Assembly: GCA_030141605.1 (NCBI GenBank)
Contig: JAQGDQ010000283.1
Coordinates: forward strand, 139,001-199,000
Origin: Tubiluchus corallicola
Lineage: Eukaryota; Priapulida; Priapulimorpha; Priapulimorphida; Tubiluchidae
Reading direction: 5' to 3'
DNA: 60,000 nt
This document shows, in pieces, positions 1 through 11,707 of the stretch (positions are counted from its first letter, which is position 1; every line of letters starts with the position of its first letter). The translations under genes and the position numbers were made by a program. A model generated the notes under the pieces. The model was given only the letters and a program-made list of their open reading frames with translations. It searched no databases and was not told the DNA's origin.

Positions 1-954
1 GCAGTCTTGAGGAAGCAAGCCTTATTTATATGTATAAGGTTGTGCAAAATGTACCACTGGCAAAATAATCTTGAAAATACGATATTCCTTTTTTTTATAA
101 AAATAGATGTAATGTGAAATAATCATAATGTGAAAAAAATAAGACGGAATTCAATGAAAGAGAGAAAATTCAAATTCCATCAGGTTTCATCGCACAGCAA
201 TAACTGTACAATGCAAAAAAGAAAAACAGAAATTGACGCAAACATGGTGTTGGAAACAAATGCACCTGCTAACAAAGTATGGTAAAAAAGAAACAAATTT
301 CAATGGAGCTGTGATTAATAAAGGAAAATACAACGTATACTTACCAACAGCTGCACGCAGAATAAAGTTTCACGGTCAAGCAGCTTAAACCTATTTGAAA
401 AATTCATTAGTTTGCTTGATTCAATACTTAATTATATAACTGGTTTACAAAGGGGCATGAAATCATAGAAAAAAGTAATGTGCATTATGGGGACATAGAT
501 ATAAAAAGATTAAGTTAACGCATGCAAAAAACTCTAATATTGAAAGATACATATGGAAATCCACTAAAAACAAGAAGCTGAAGAAGGTGTACTATACAGG
601 TAAAACGCAGAAATTTCTGGCACTTTCGTTGATGCCACAAATTTCCGGATTAGGCCTGTACCGTAGTCCTTGTTAAGACAGTTTCTTGACCTCTTTTATA
701 TGGTTCAAAATAACCTTCAAGTCTTTTAACTGTGCCGATTACAATATTAACTAAAATTTGTGATTTCCAAATGACATTAAAAATAAGGGTGTCTTTGTAG
801 GACATTTCAAAAACCAATTTACACGTATGTTTCCAAATTAGTGCACTGAAGGAATTTGAATAACAAACAGCGTACACTACACATAAAGTTTTTCCTCGTC
901 ATGTAACCTTGGATTTATTCTGTCGCAGTCACTTAGGAAGCAAACATACAGGAC

Positions 955-1265
955 GTATACGCAGTGGGCAGTTGGGCAGTGGACATCGAAATTTTGGGAA
1001 GTGGACATTTAGTCAGCGAACACTTGGACAGTAGACAGTTGGACAATGGGCACTTAGGCAGTGAGACTTCGGCAGTGGACAATTTCACAGTTGACAGTTG
1101 AGCGGTAGACACTATGCAATGGCACTTGGGCATTTAACACTTTCGCAGTGGACATGCAGGCAGACACTTGGACGGTTGTGCAACAGTCAGACAGTAGACT
1201 GTTAGGTGCTGGACATTTTGGGAGTGACACTTGTGCAATAGACATTTAGTTGCCGACTTTGGACA
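955..1265. repeat. Degenerate short-unit minisatellite, left copy
   Basis: The stretch is built from variants of a roughly 10-14 base unit related to gcagtggacacttgg, for example gcagttgggcagtggacat and cagtagacagttggacaatggg. The spacing is irregular. The apparent open reading frames across it come from the repeat and show no gene features. A matching array lies at 19960-20200 in the right duplication copy. Confidence 0.75.
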
Positions 1266-1365
1266 GCAGAACCAATTTGTTTATCTTTCTGTTTTAAAGG
1301 TCTGCCTACCTACCTTCCCCCTACTTTCTTGGCCATTTACCAGTCTACACACCTACCAACATAGA

Positions 1366-3300
1366 AACAAGTTTTCCAACTATCTTGTTTAGGAAACAAA
1401 GAGTTTAAGATTCCAGTTGATAATGTTGACAGTCACTATTTTAAAAAGTGATTACATATTCACTAGCAATCACTCTAGTTTCTTGCCCTTAGCTTCTGGG
1501 AATATTATTATTCCCACATATACTAAGCAACACCCTTTAGTGCCTTTTTTATCCTCAGAAATCCGCACACTTCCGGTACCTCATTATTTTTTTATAACTG
1601 ATTATTATTCTCAATGGCCATACTCCCCAGATCATCATTAGTCCTCAATAACCTGTAGACATTTTCTATTTCATCATGCATCTTAACGTTTCTTTTTGCC
1701 AACCTTCTATTTCTTCATAATTTGTCCACTCCTCCATATTGAATATTAAGCTAGATTTCATTGTTGTTGAGGTGCAATAACCACCTTATTGTTATAGCTT
1801 CAGTTCCTACAGTATCCAACCTACTCCAGTTCGTAATTTCTGATATCACTCTACTTTTTTACTTCTTTTATCAATAGACAGATTATAACTTCCTGTTTCA
1901 TTAATATACACACATAAATATTTATAGTAGGTAACTCTTTTCATCTTTCCTTTCTTAATGTAAATCTTACACTCATCAACACTTTCATCTGCCTCAGCAT
2001 TTTGTTTGACTGTGCGTTTATTATTGTGTACTTTTCTTCTCTCGAACTTCGAACTCTAAGCACATGCCAGTTAGGTCGTAGATATTATGATAATTACTAC
2101 AATTTGTATAATTTAAAAATTGGAAGAAGATGTCATGTTACTGGTGCAGAAAAAAGGTTTCGAGGGACCACATTGACCATATAGTCCGTTACCAATAATC
2201 TTAACTTGAAATCTACGCAAAACATATTGATTGAAAATAAAATACCCTGTTCCTGCATTTACATGCTAAGGAGCCGGAATGCCTTTTGTGCTCTCTGCGG
2301 AGCAATATGCAAACGTGAACTGACCACGTATGAACATATGAACAAGTGAAATGAACAATAAACTTCCTAACTGCCCTACGCTAGTATAGTGGTCAAACTG
2401 GTACATATGTTTAATTCCTGCATAGTGATCACATGGTTTGTTTAGTTCTTTTTAGTATTTGTTAATACTTACTAACCATTTTTTGTATATAAAATTTTAT
2501 TATTAGAAAACTTTGTGCTAGATAAAAAAAACTAAGTTTTTATTTCGTTGCTGGCAAATCTTAGAGCAAAAGATGTAATGTAGAGCAATCATAATTGACA
2601 CAAAGTTTTTTGTGCCTGATTGTTTGTTTACAATATTTGTATTTTAACCTTCAGTTAAGTGCATACAATGTATATGCAAACTGTTGGACTGATACCAGCC
2701 ATTAATCTACAAAGCACATTTACTGGAACGCGTTACCGACTGCTAAGGTTAAAACATCATAAATGACGTGTTAAATTTATTTTATAGATATGCTATTGAC
2801 GCAGAAATCGGCAAATGTTGTAAAGGTCATTTGAAGGACGTACAGTTCACCTTTAGTTGTTGCAGGTAGATTTATTTGCCCATAAACTGAAAAACATGCT
2901 TTGTCAACTGATTATTCATTCAGAAAACGTTTGTCTTATGAATCAATAATATGCTCTTCATAATAAAGAAGTAATGTGCGTATTTTATTGATTTCTTTAT
3001 TTCAGTAAACATTAGGAATGTGCAAAAGTAATTAACGATAAGGAACAGCAGATTTGATGGCTCTTAAGGCCTTAACTTTTATTTCTTCGGCAAATTTTAT
3101 TTGTCTTTTATTGCTGGTATATACTAATGATGATGGAAATTAACAGAAAAACATTTAAAATTAAACTTTAATTTGTGGTATGAAACGTTAAATAGGTGTA
3201 AATTAACACAAAAGCTTGATAGTTTAGGCTAGAACTCTTTATGTCAACATTCTCACATGCCTGCATACTGATATTTCAGTGAATTTAGCTTTAAGATGTT
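1366..3300. other. No gene seen; duplicated intergenic DNA
   Basis: AT-rich sequence with no coding signal that I recognise. Parts near 1720-1770 and 2500-3300 align with 27860-27920 and 28800-29850, upstream of the intact TMEM33 gene. It therefore represents the duplicated upstream region of TMEM33. Confidence 0.6.
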
Positions 3301-3349
3301 TTTCATTTTTATAGTATTGTTGTAGATGATGATCTATTCTGAGAAAACT

Positions 3350-3440
3350 ATGCACGAGGTGAATAACACTCATTCAGAAAACTCGGGTCAGCAGACATTG
3401 CAAACTTCTTCTGCTCGACAGCTTCGGCAGCAGTTAAGGT
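3350..3440 (+). pseudogene. Broken duplicate of TMEM33 exon 1
   Basis: The stretch aligns with the first coding exon of TMEM33 at 29876-29959. It keeps a start codon, the NNTHS segment, the GQQT-QT segment and the donor-like ggtcggta. Relative to the intact exon it is two bases longer near the 3' end (cttcgg in place of tggg), so the frame at the splice site is shifted, and several residues differ. The flanks on both sides are also duplicated, so this is a genomic duplicate and not a retrocopy. No other TMEM33 exon follows before unrelated sequence begins at 3747. Confidence 0.8.
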
Positions 3441-3570
3441 CGGTACCACAACTAACAGTTATTGTATTTGTCTTGTCCCCTTGGTTGAAGCCAACAAATG
3501 ATTTATTAACTTTCTGCTAGAGATATATTAATGTGAAGGCTCAAGATAATTATTTAAACTTCTTTGTGCT

Positions 3571-3574
<4 letters not shown>

Positions 3575-3642
<68 letters not shown>
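3575..3642. repeat. (CA)n microsatellite
   Basis: About 34 nearly perfect CA units. The matching place in the right duplication copy (about 30070-30090) has a short TA-rich run instead, so the array expanded after the duplication. Confidence 0.95.
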
Positions 3643-3650
<8 letters not shown>

Positions 3651-3746
3651 AACTGCTTCCAAAAATATGTTTTAGATATTTGTACAAAATAAAACGTTAT
3701 TACATTCGTGATATCAATGCATTAAGTCCGAACTGTTACTTGCTCT

Positions 3747-4619
3747 AGGAAATAGCTTTATGAATGGAAGCAATTATTTAACGTTTTACTGCATAAAGTC
3801 TTGCAAGCCTAGTAAGTCACGGTTCCTGGAAAAACAGCTATTCTATGATATGATAAAGGGCAATAGGTATAACTGTTTTTTCTGTCTTAACTGTGCACAG
3901 ATATTAATTATGTATTGTAGTATGTCACCTGTTATTACACTTAATATGGTGTTTCTTTACAGATAAAATCGTGCACTAACCCATCATGTGACGTCTAACG
4001 TAACAAGTCGACTATGTATATATATCATCGTTTTAATCCTTTGTTGATTGTTTTATTTTATCACAGCTAGAACCAACATGTCGATATGACTCCAAAACGA
4101 AACAAAATGTAGAGAACATTTAAAGAAAGACTTGCCAGATGACTTCTCTTGCATTCTCCATACAACAGAGCAGGCGCCACAAAACACTGCATACTAGACT
4201 ACTTATACCTATAGATGCCAAACCTGTTACCTGGAATCAGCAGTTCACAAAATCAATAGTTTTTTCTACTTCTTCCCAGAGATCAATAATTCCAGTATAT
4301 TCAACACGTGATAATTCCAGCCTTTTTGGCTGTTAATGATGGTACAATGCTGCCAAGAGTTGACATTCGATCGTCGCAGCACGTCTTCGTCAAGCATTTC
4401 TTTAAAACAATTTCTCGGCCTTTTCATTAGACACTGGACAGTCTTATGACGCTTATTGGAATTCCTTTCGTGTTGTTCGTTTCCTTGTGCAAACTGGAAT
4501 CATGTCTTCTCACCTAATGCTTCTGAAAAGCTGTTAATGAAATCTCTCAATGGCTTAAATCGGTTCAATTGAGTTAAAGTGACCTTCAGCTTAAGCGAAA
4601 CACCAACCTTGGTTCACTC
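3747..4619. other. No gene seen; beyond the duplication breakpoint
   Basis: Sequence to the right of the duplication edge. I see no exon, no repeat unit and no match elsewhere in the window. A short open frame at 4139-4336 has no recognisable family. It may belong to the LINE relic that follows, but I could not show this. Confidence 0.4.
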
Positions 4620-4625
4620 TCGCGT

Positions 4626-5130
4626 GTGCTGGTACTAGCGCTCATGAAAACAATTTTTAAAATTTGTGTAAGCAGATCACAGATGAGTCATAGTGATTAT
4701 TTCACGAAGCTGGGACCAAATGTAAAAAGACTGAGTACTACAAAGCTAAACAATGCAAAATCAGTCTACAGCTTAATTACCAACCAACCACTACTCCACA
4801 AACTTCAATAATATGGATCTCCAAAAAGACAGTATAGTTGACATAGATTGTAGTACACTGTGTCATATCACCACAACAAATACAGATTTACTTGTTTATA
4901 CGTCTTTTTGTGTTCGAAATTGCGAAATCGATGCTGGCGTTCCTCACGGTTTTGTAATAGCACCTACCATGTTTTTACCATTGACTTACCAGACTGTGTG
5001 CTCTCTAAGCTTACTATCTACACTGCTCATACTACTCTATGTAATGATCACAATGTCCTACTTGACAACTCCCGATTAGAAACATCTTACATATTTATTA
5101 AAATTACGAAAAGGAACAATTTATACTAGT
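4626..5130 (+). pseudogene. LINE reverse transcriptase relic
   Basis: Fragments of a non-LTR reverse transcriptase remain readable across shifting frames. One frame gives KLNNAKSVYSLIT, the kind of linker found before the polymerase domain. Near 4925 another gives DAGVPHGFVIAPTMF, a decayed form of the conserved AGVPQGS-LGPTLF motif. The adjacent frame then continues with IDLPDCVLSKLTIY, the usual lead-in to the catalytic YADD, which has become YTAH. Stops and frameshifts show it is long dead. The clade is uncertain. Confidence 0.6.
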
Positions 5131-5586
5131 ATTTAAACATCAATTTTAGTACACGTCTTATTATTTGAGTTATCAATTGCAAATTTTAAATTTCTAGTAA
5201 TAATTTTCTAAAATCACCAGGTGTTCGGGACTATTTTTAAGTGATTTGTCAGCCAGGACCTAAGTGAGCGGGACAACATGTGTTTTTATTTCTTTTTTCT
5301 GAATCTCATCCTACAATTTTTGAGCTAGGGCCACGATTTTTGAATGATTAGGTGATATCGAGATCTTGTACACGGGTGAATAGGGGCCAATTAAATGTGA
5401 GAATATTTTTTGTAGGAGGCAAATGCCGAATCTGTGGATCGAGAACGCCAATGCTTCTAGTGCCGAGTAACAGATTGTAGAAACTGTTGTATTAGCTAAA
5501 AATACCAAATAAATAAATACGATATAAAAGTGTGTATGCTTTGTAATTTAAAAAAACACGTAACCAGGGTTGCAACGTTCTTTTAT
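5131..5586. other. No gene seen
   Basis: AT-rich intergenic sequence between a LINE relic and a hAT-type MITE. I see no coding or repeat structure. Confidence 0.5.
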
Positions 5587-5830
5587 CTGTAACACAGGGG
5601 CGGAACTAGGAGCGAAGGGGGGGGGCGCCCCCCCCCCCCTGAAAAATCGGACAAATAATTTTTGTTGCAGTGAAAATTGCAGTTCGCATGTAATCATTTT
5701 CAATATGAATTAGAATTAGGTAAAAAAATTAACCATTATTTAACCACTTCGGATACCTCACCCCCCCCCCAGAAAATTTTTGCGCCCCCCCCCCCTGCTT
5801 GCCACATCTAGTTCCGGCCCTGCTGTAACA
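5587..5830. mobile_element. hAT-type MITE with 8-bp target duplication
   Basis: The 228-bp element spans 5595-5822. It starts with CAGGGGCGGAACTAG and ends with the reverse complement of CAGGGCCGGAACTAG, giving 15-bp terminal inverted repeats with one mismatch. The octamer CTGTAACA is present directly on both sides (5587-5594 and 5823-5830). An 8-bp duplication and CAGGGGCGG-type ends are the known signature of the hAT superfamily. Long C and G runs just inside each end form a second inverted pair. No transposase is encoded, so it is non-autonomous. The perfect target duplication points to a fairly recent insertion. Confidence 0.9.
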
Positions 5831-6887
5831 ATGTTTCTTTTTTGTTTTCATAGGTGCACGAAATCAAATGCGTGCTGCTGGCGTCATTAAAAATTTTATA
5901 GTTGTCCTGCATACTCTATTTCTGCTGTTCATCTTGCTACTCATATGACTTCAATGACTCTGTGTTGTACCCAGCATTACTTTTCACAATGTTCAGTTCA
6001 ACAATTCCTGACTAGACGCGTCTCATAATGCTTAAAAGGGAAGGAAAGAGAATTTTAAAGTAACATATGATGTCCAAATGAACTTTCCATACAAAGTTAT
6101 ATTACATAGTATTACTCTTACTCGTTTGAAAGACTAATGTAACTGTTAAAGAAAGTTCTTACAATTTAAAATATTTACTCCACTGAGTCTGACTCACCAA
6201 AATTGCATTGACCTACCGTCCCAGTCTGCACCACTGAGTTACCAAAAATCCATTATTGATCTAATTGGCAGTATAAAGTAATTTAAACTTTTGCTTAGTT
6301 AATTTTTAATTTTGTTTATTTTTTCAAATTTTACGCAGTGTTATCTAAACTTGTTTCAAAACGACTTACCATTAAGACGAATGCATTTAGCAGTCATGGC
6401 AGAAATTTAATTTTGGCAAATAAAGATTATTATATTATATATACTAGTTTTATACAGCGTTACTGCTAACGTAAGCTCTGTATGCAAGACGACAGCACGC
6501 AAGTGATTAAATTTTCAAGACGAATCTTTCAACTTTTACCTATGAAGAGCGGCTTTGTCCTTTAAAAGAGATCGTGAACTAGGGTCGAGATTTTTTTGCC
6601 AATTTTAGGGCAAAAAAGACAAACCTTGCAGCCTTTTCTCGTTCTTTTAGTGCTCTCTTCCGACCAGTGTTGCTTAGCTTTGACTGTTTAGATCTCAGAT
6701 TACACAAATATGTTTAGAAATGGCCAGAAATATATCAAAAAGCGCAGTTGTCATATACGGAAAAATACATCGTAACTTACGACGCCATATGCTAACTACA
6801 AATCGGTTATCTGAATCACAGTAATGTAGTAATATCCGGGCCGGTGTCTAAACCTAATCTACCTGACCAGTTATAAAATTATTTTTA
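5831..6887. other. No gene seen
   Basis: AT-rich intergenic sequence with no recognisable exon or repeat unit apart from simple A/T runs. Confidence 0.5.
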
Positions 6888-7490
6888 TTTATTTATTTAT
6901 TCTATTTTATTTTATTCACACCCAATAATAAAATACAATCCATAATAAAAGCAATATATATAACACGCGTTAACAAACGTACAAATACAATATTTACAAG
7001 AGTGTGGTAAAGGCACAAAGAGATTTAAACTGCTTACATGTGTCTATTGTGTACAAGGAATTTATGCAAGTTAACTTTATTTAAGCGGCTTTTAAATGAC
7101 ATAATATTTTGCGCATTTACGAGGGGTGCACCATCGACATCTACAGGCAATGAGTTCCAAATCAGCACAACTCGATTCGAGAAAAATTGACCAAATGATA
7201 CTTTAGCATACCTTAGTTCTATCGCTAGATACACGGGTAAAACTATCAAAATTAACATAAACTTCTCTATGAATAATTTGATAGCATAAAGCTAAATCTT
7301 TTTGAATGCGCCTCTCTTCTATAGACTTTAGATTTAGAAGCTCCAGCCGCTTAGGATATGGCATATACATTAAATTATATCTAAAAACAGGCGACGAGTT
7401 AAGTATCGCTGTACACTTTCAATATGATCAACATTACCAAATAAAGCTGGATTTCAGACTGGCGAGCAATACTCTACAATAGGTCTTATG
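6888..7490 (-). pseudogene. 5'-truncated LINE 3' end
   Basis: Read on the minus strand, this is the last part of a non-LTR reverse transcriptase. From about 7485 the frame gives VEYCSPVWNPALFGNVDHIES, the conserved thumb segment. At 7258-7034 it gives FFSNRVVLIWNSLPVD, and then SFKSRLNKVNLHKF before the stop. The 3' tail after the coding end finishes in a short (AATA)n run, seen on the plus strand as tatttatttatttatt near 6888. In-frame stops and a frameshift break it, and the 5' part is missing, as is usual for LINE insertions. Confidence 0.8.
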
Positions 7491-7494
7491 GAAA

Positions 7495-9120
7495 CTTATT
7501 TGCCAATCTGGTATGGTCTGACTTAGATTGAACTATGCGTTAGAAAATAATTCGTTGCTTATTGGACTCTGTCGATACATGTTTCGTTATCACTACTTCT
7601 GTGTAGTTTCTCATCTTTTCCGTATTTGTTTCCGATATTTAGCTCAATGTACTCGTTAGTCTCGTTTTGTCTGTGCTTCTTATTTGCATTTATAGTCATA
7701 ATGGACGAACAAGTCTCGTCTAAACCTAGTTTTCTCTCGAGCTTCTTAACTCTAGAAATCCGGAAGTTGTTTCGCTGCTAACTACAACCACGTGTACTTG
7801 CAGAACATCTACAGATATCTCCTATAATATACTAACAAACTAATTATGGGAATGTACTTCTAGTTGTCTGGACAAAATATACAGAATTATTTTTGTGTGT
7901 GGTGACTGATCTGCGCGAAAAATGTTGACAACAAACATCATATACCCACTACATTTATCTTCAAAATGGCGTCAATGGTTGCATTATTTTGAGAATTTGT
8001 TCTTTTATATTGTTGCGAATAAAGCCTTGTGTCGTCGCTCAGGCTAAATAAAACTGTGTGCCACCATTTTGCTAGATTTGCCAATTTTTAATTGAAAAGT
8101 TTGAAAAATCAGTATTCAAACAATAAGCCAATGCTCAACCAAATTTATTTATTAAGCCAATACTAGGCACTAAACCCATTATATAATTATAAACAATCAC
8201 AGAAAATTATTAGAAATATGTAGCTAGGTATAGGTAGCCTACACTAAATCAATAGCCTATGCTAAGCCTATCCAATAGTGTTGTAGTTCTATAAAAAGCC
8301 CTACAATCTAATATCCAAAATAGTTTCCATTATTTTACAGATATCTGTATATACGAGATGCCAACGTTATGTTATGAATTAGCAGATGACAAATACAGTT
8401 ACGTTTAAGATAATAAAACTAGTACATTAATAGATGAACGGTCATAAAACAAAAAGAAGTAGTACACAGCTAGTAGTGAACGCTTTAGCGGTAACACCTG
8501 TCCTTGAGCCTATAGTTGATTCTTGGATCAGTTCTGGACATTTATACTAATTTGTAACTGCGGACCCTGTAGATGAAAAATGCAGAAAGAGGGCAGGCTT
8601 GACACCCGGAGGAACTGGCCTGTGACAACTGCCCATGAATCCAAAATTTATTAGTGTTCATAATTAATAAGGTATCCAAATATGTACTCAAATTGAATTT
8701 TTATAGTTCTGCTAATTTATGTGACTTCCTTGGCCATTTCGTACTTACGTAATGCTTTGCCTTTTTTTTGTTTCCTAGATATCATCTGCAGGGCCTACAG
8801 CTACAGATAAGTATAAATATCTGAAATTAATCCAAGAACCTCGCACTTGCTAACCTCGTAATTTTGCCGCACTTGGAGTCTTTATTGCTACACTCATAAT
8901 ACTGCATTTAGTTTATGATATTCAACTATTGTGTAGTTGTTTCGTTATCTTAAAGTGTTATTGTATTTGGCGTCGAGAAATTGTCGCAACGTTTGGTATC
9001 TATAAAATAAAGAAAGCTGTTTTGAAAATCAGATATAATAAGATAATTAGACTGTTTATAGAAGCATCACAATAGTCTATAGGCATGTGTACAGTGACAA
9101 AGATTGTAGGCAACCATTTC
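7495..9120. other. No gene seen; downstream of the pentraxin-like gene
   Basis: AT-rich sequence. A stretch around 8020-8060 contains two AATAAA-type hexamers on the plus strand without an upstream gene. No exon or repeat family was recognised. Confidence 0.45.
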
Positions 9121-9125
9121 GAGCA

Positions 9126-9131
9126 TTTATT
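9126..9131 (-). terminator. Candidate polyadenylation signal of the pentraxin-like gene
   Basis: TTTATT on the plus strand reads AATAAA on the minus strand, about 275 bases after the stop codon at 9406. A second candidate lies at 8881-8886. The choice between them cannot be made from sequence alone. Confidence 0.35.
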
Positions 9132-9405
9132 ATTGCTATTACAGACATAGCCTAATTGCGATTTTAGCACACTCAAGTTACTACAATTTTTTGCCATCAT
9201 CGCTGCAATGCCACCTTACTTTTGAGCAACCACACATGTTACTGCAACAACAGGGTTGTGCATTACTATAATAAAAACTTTTAAATACCATTTACACACT
9301 TCGTTACAGGCATGTGGCATTAAACAATTATTCCTGATATAATTAGCTATCACCACCAGTGTTGTTGATTGAGATGCTGTCCAGGATTAACTGCCGTGCC
9401 CATCT

Positions 9406-11544
9406 TTACACTTCATTGTATCTGAGCTGTCTGTAGTAAGCAGTAGTATCACTCGGGCCTATTTTGAGTAGCTGCAAAACAAATAACAATTAAACACTAG
9501 TCTGGAAATCGAAGCAATAGGTTATTCGCTTGTTGAGGTTTTTTGCCTAACTGCGTGGATATGTACCGTTTTCGTGGGTCCTTTTTAGCAAAAATCTAGG
9601 AATAACTCGTGACATCAAAAATAAAAACTTACTAAAAATTTATTATATGAACATCAAGAACGAGACCAGCACCATGGCAAAGTACACCTCTTTATAGAGT
9701 TACTTCGCACACGAGTAACCCAAAAACCAAAAATATCATAATTAACATGACCAATGTCTATGTGCACAGTCTGTGTATTTTGATTAAAAAATTAGATAAG
9801 GCATAATTCAAAAGATGATGAATACCATAACGATCATACTATGTGAAAATATAGTGTAGGCTTAGTACGTTGAACTTACATCTCCGCGAAGCACTTTTCC
9901 TGCGTCGCTCCAGCTGATAATGTCCCCATCGTTGTAGTTGCATGACATGCAGTGTTCAAGAAGTTTCCTCTCATTCATAATTCCTTCGTACATATTAAAG
10001 CCAGTTCCAAATCCTTTAAAACCCGCATTACGTTGTGTGGAGGCATCAAAGATGCCACCAAGAGATCCAAATACTTCATCATTTGCCACATTTGATAAAT
10101 CAAGCGGTCCTTGCTTGGAATCCCTTTTTACGTCCATCTTCACGGTATATCCACCATACTGAAAGTCATTGAATCTTAAGCCGAACATCGTGTAAATCTC
10201 AATGCTCATTCGAGAAATGATTGACTACTTTTCGTAATGTCGGGCAATGCAAGTAATAACGAATTTTACCTTATTCAGCTTTTTGTCCTTAAATATATAA
10301 ATCTTCACGCGTAATATTAATGGCGTAAAACTAAGATCGGCATGAGCACTGAATACGGACTAAACTAAAAATACACAATAGTTATGACTAATGCAGTTAT
10401 TGCTGATCAATTTAGTAGTTTAAGATTTTGCAAAAAACAGCATTACAAGTAGCGAAAAAGTTTGAAAAGATAAATGTATGTACGTATAATTAAAACTAAA
10501 TGATCATTAGGAAATAAATTTTCTAATAAGGTTCGATTATCTTTTGAAAAAAAACACTGTTTTGTTAGCTAGAAAAGTTGATATCATTATCCTAAGACCT
10601 GGACATGCACCCTGTGCAGCTAACTTTTGCGGAACAAAATCCCGACACGCAGATGTGGAGAGTAATCAGATTTGACTTTTGAGAGCTGTCAGTCTTGATC
10701 AAATGTCGTCTTTAAGTCTTCATCAGCACAAATGTTGGCAAGTCAGGAGTGTCACAAAAGAGGGAACAAAACGAGAAAAGGTAAAAGACGAAGCCTTTTC
10801 TTCTCTTTTCTACTCTTTCTTCCCTAGATTCCCACCACTTCTCTTCCCTCCTCTCTTTTCTCGATTCTCTTCCCTCACTCCTCTCGTCGAGCCGCTTCTC
10901 TTCTCCTTTCTCTCCTTTCCTCTTTTTTCCTCATCATCTCTCTTTTCTTTCTTCTCTTCTCTTCTCTGCTCTCCTCTCTTCTAATCTCCTACTCTCTCCC
11001 CTCCTCTTCCCTCATCTCTTGTTCACTATGTTTGAATCAAACTACCTAGTTCGACACATTTCACATGATCACCTATCATGCCACTAGAATCGTGAATGCC
11101 ATTGGAATACTAACCTCGGCGCCACAGTCAACATAAGCTGCATATACCAGTTTTTTGCGTCTCAGCTTGTAGGTAGCACAAATGTTGTGCCAGCGCCCGT
11201 CACATAAACCTTCGTCTGACTTGTTTCCTGCACGTGGTGGTTCTGTGCTCGGTCTGAGTTATAAAATTACCGTAAATATTGTGACATAATTACACGCAAG
11301 GTCTAAAATTTCTGTAAATTATACAAAGAAAAACGTAAAACAAGAAAGAGAGAAGGGGGCGCAGTTGAATAACTACTATAAAAGCAAGAAAGGGAGGAGG
11401 GAGACGCAGTTCGTTAACTGCGTCTCCCTCCTCCTTTTCTTGCTTATACGTTTTTTCTTTGTTTTTCTCTGTATGATTTAAAAGAGTGCTCTGTAACAGA
11501 AAAGTAAATTAAAGCAAAAAAAACAACCAGGTGAGAAAAGGGGG

Positions 11545-11602
<58 letters not shown>

Positions 11603-11614
11603 AAGAAAGAGAGA

Positions 11615-11707
<93 letters not shown>

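Larger units (their letters stand above)
1..3746. repeat. Left copy of a tandem segmental duplication
   Basis: This block is collinear with 18990-31480 in the same orientation. Matching landmarks include the opening stretch (gtcttgaggaagcaagcc here, gtcttgaagaagcaagcc at 18992), a gcagtggaca-type minisatellite (955-1265 against 19960-20200), the phrase cactcctccatattga (near 1728 and 27880), a long match at 2690-2990 against 29200-29480, TMEM33 exon 1 (3350-3440 against 29876-29959) and a final match up to 3746 against about 31480. The left copy lacks the retroelement, Helitron and CTAC expansions of the right copy. It contains no intact gene. Its right edge corresponds to a point inside TMEM33 intron 1, so the duplicated unit ended there. 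Confidence 0.8.

Noticed and set aside
933-1245. Cys/Leu/Pro/Ser-rich repeat proteins
   Set aside because: They are translations of a decayed minisatellite that is equally open on several frames. The duplicate at 19947-20225 does not preserve the same protein.
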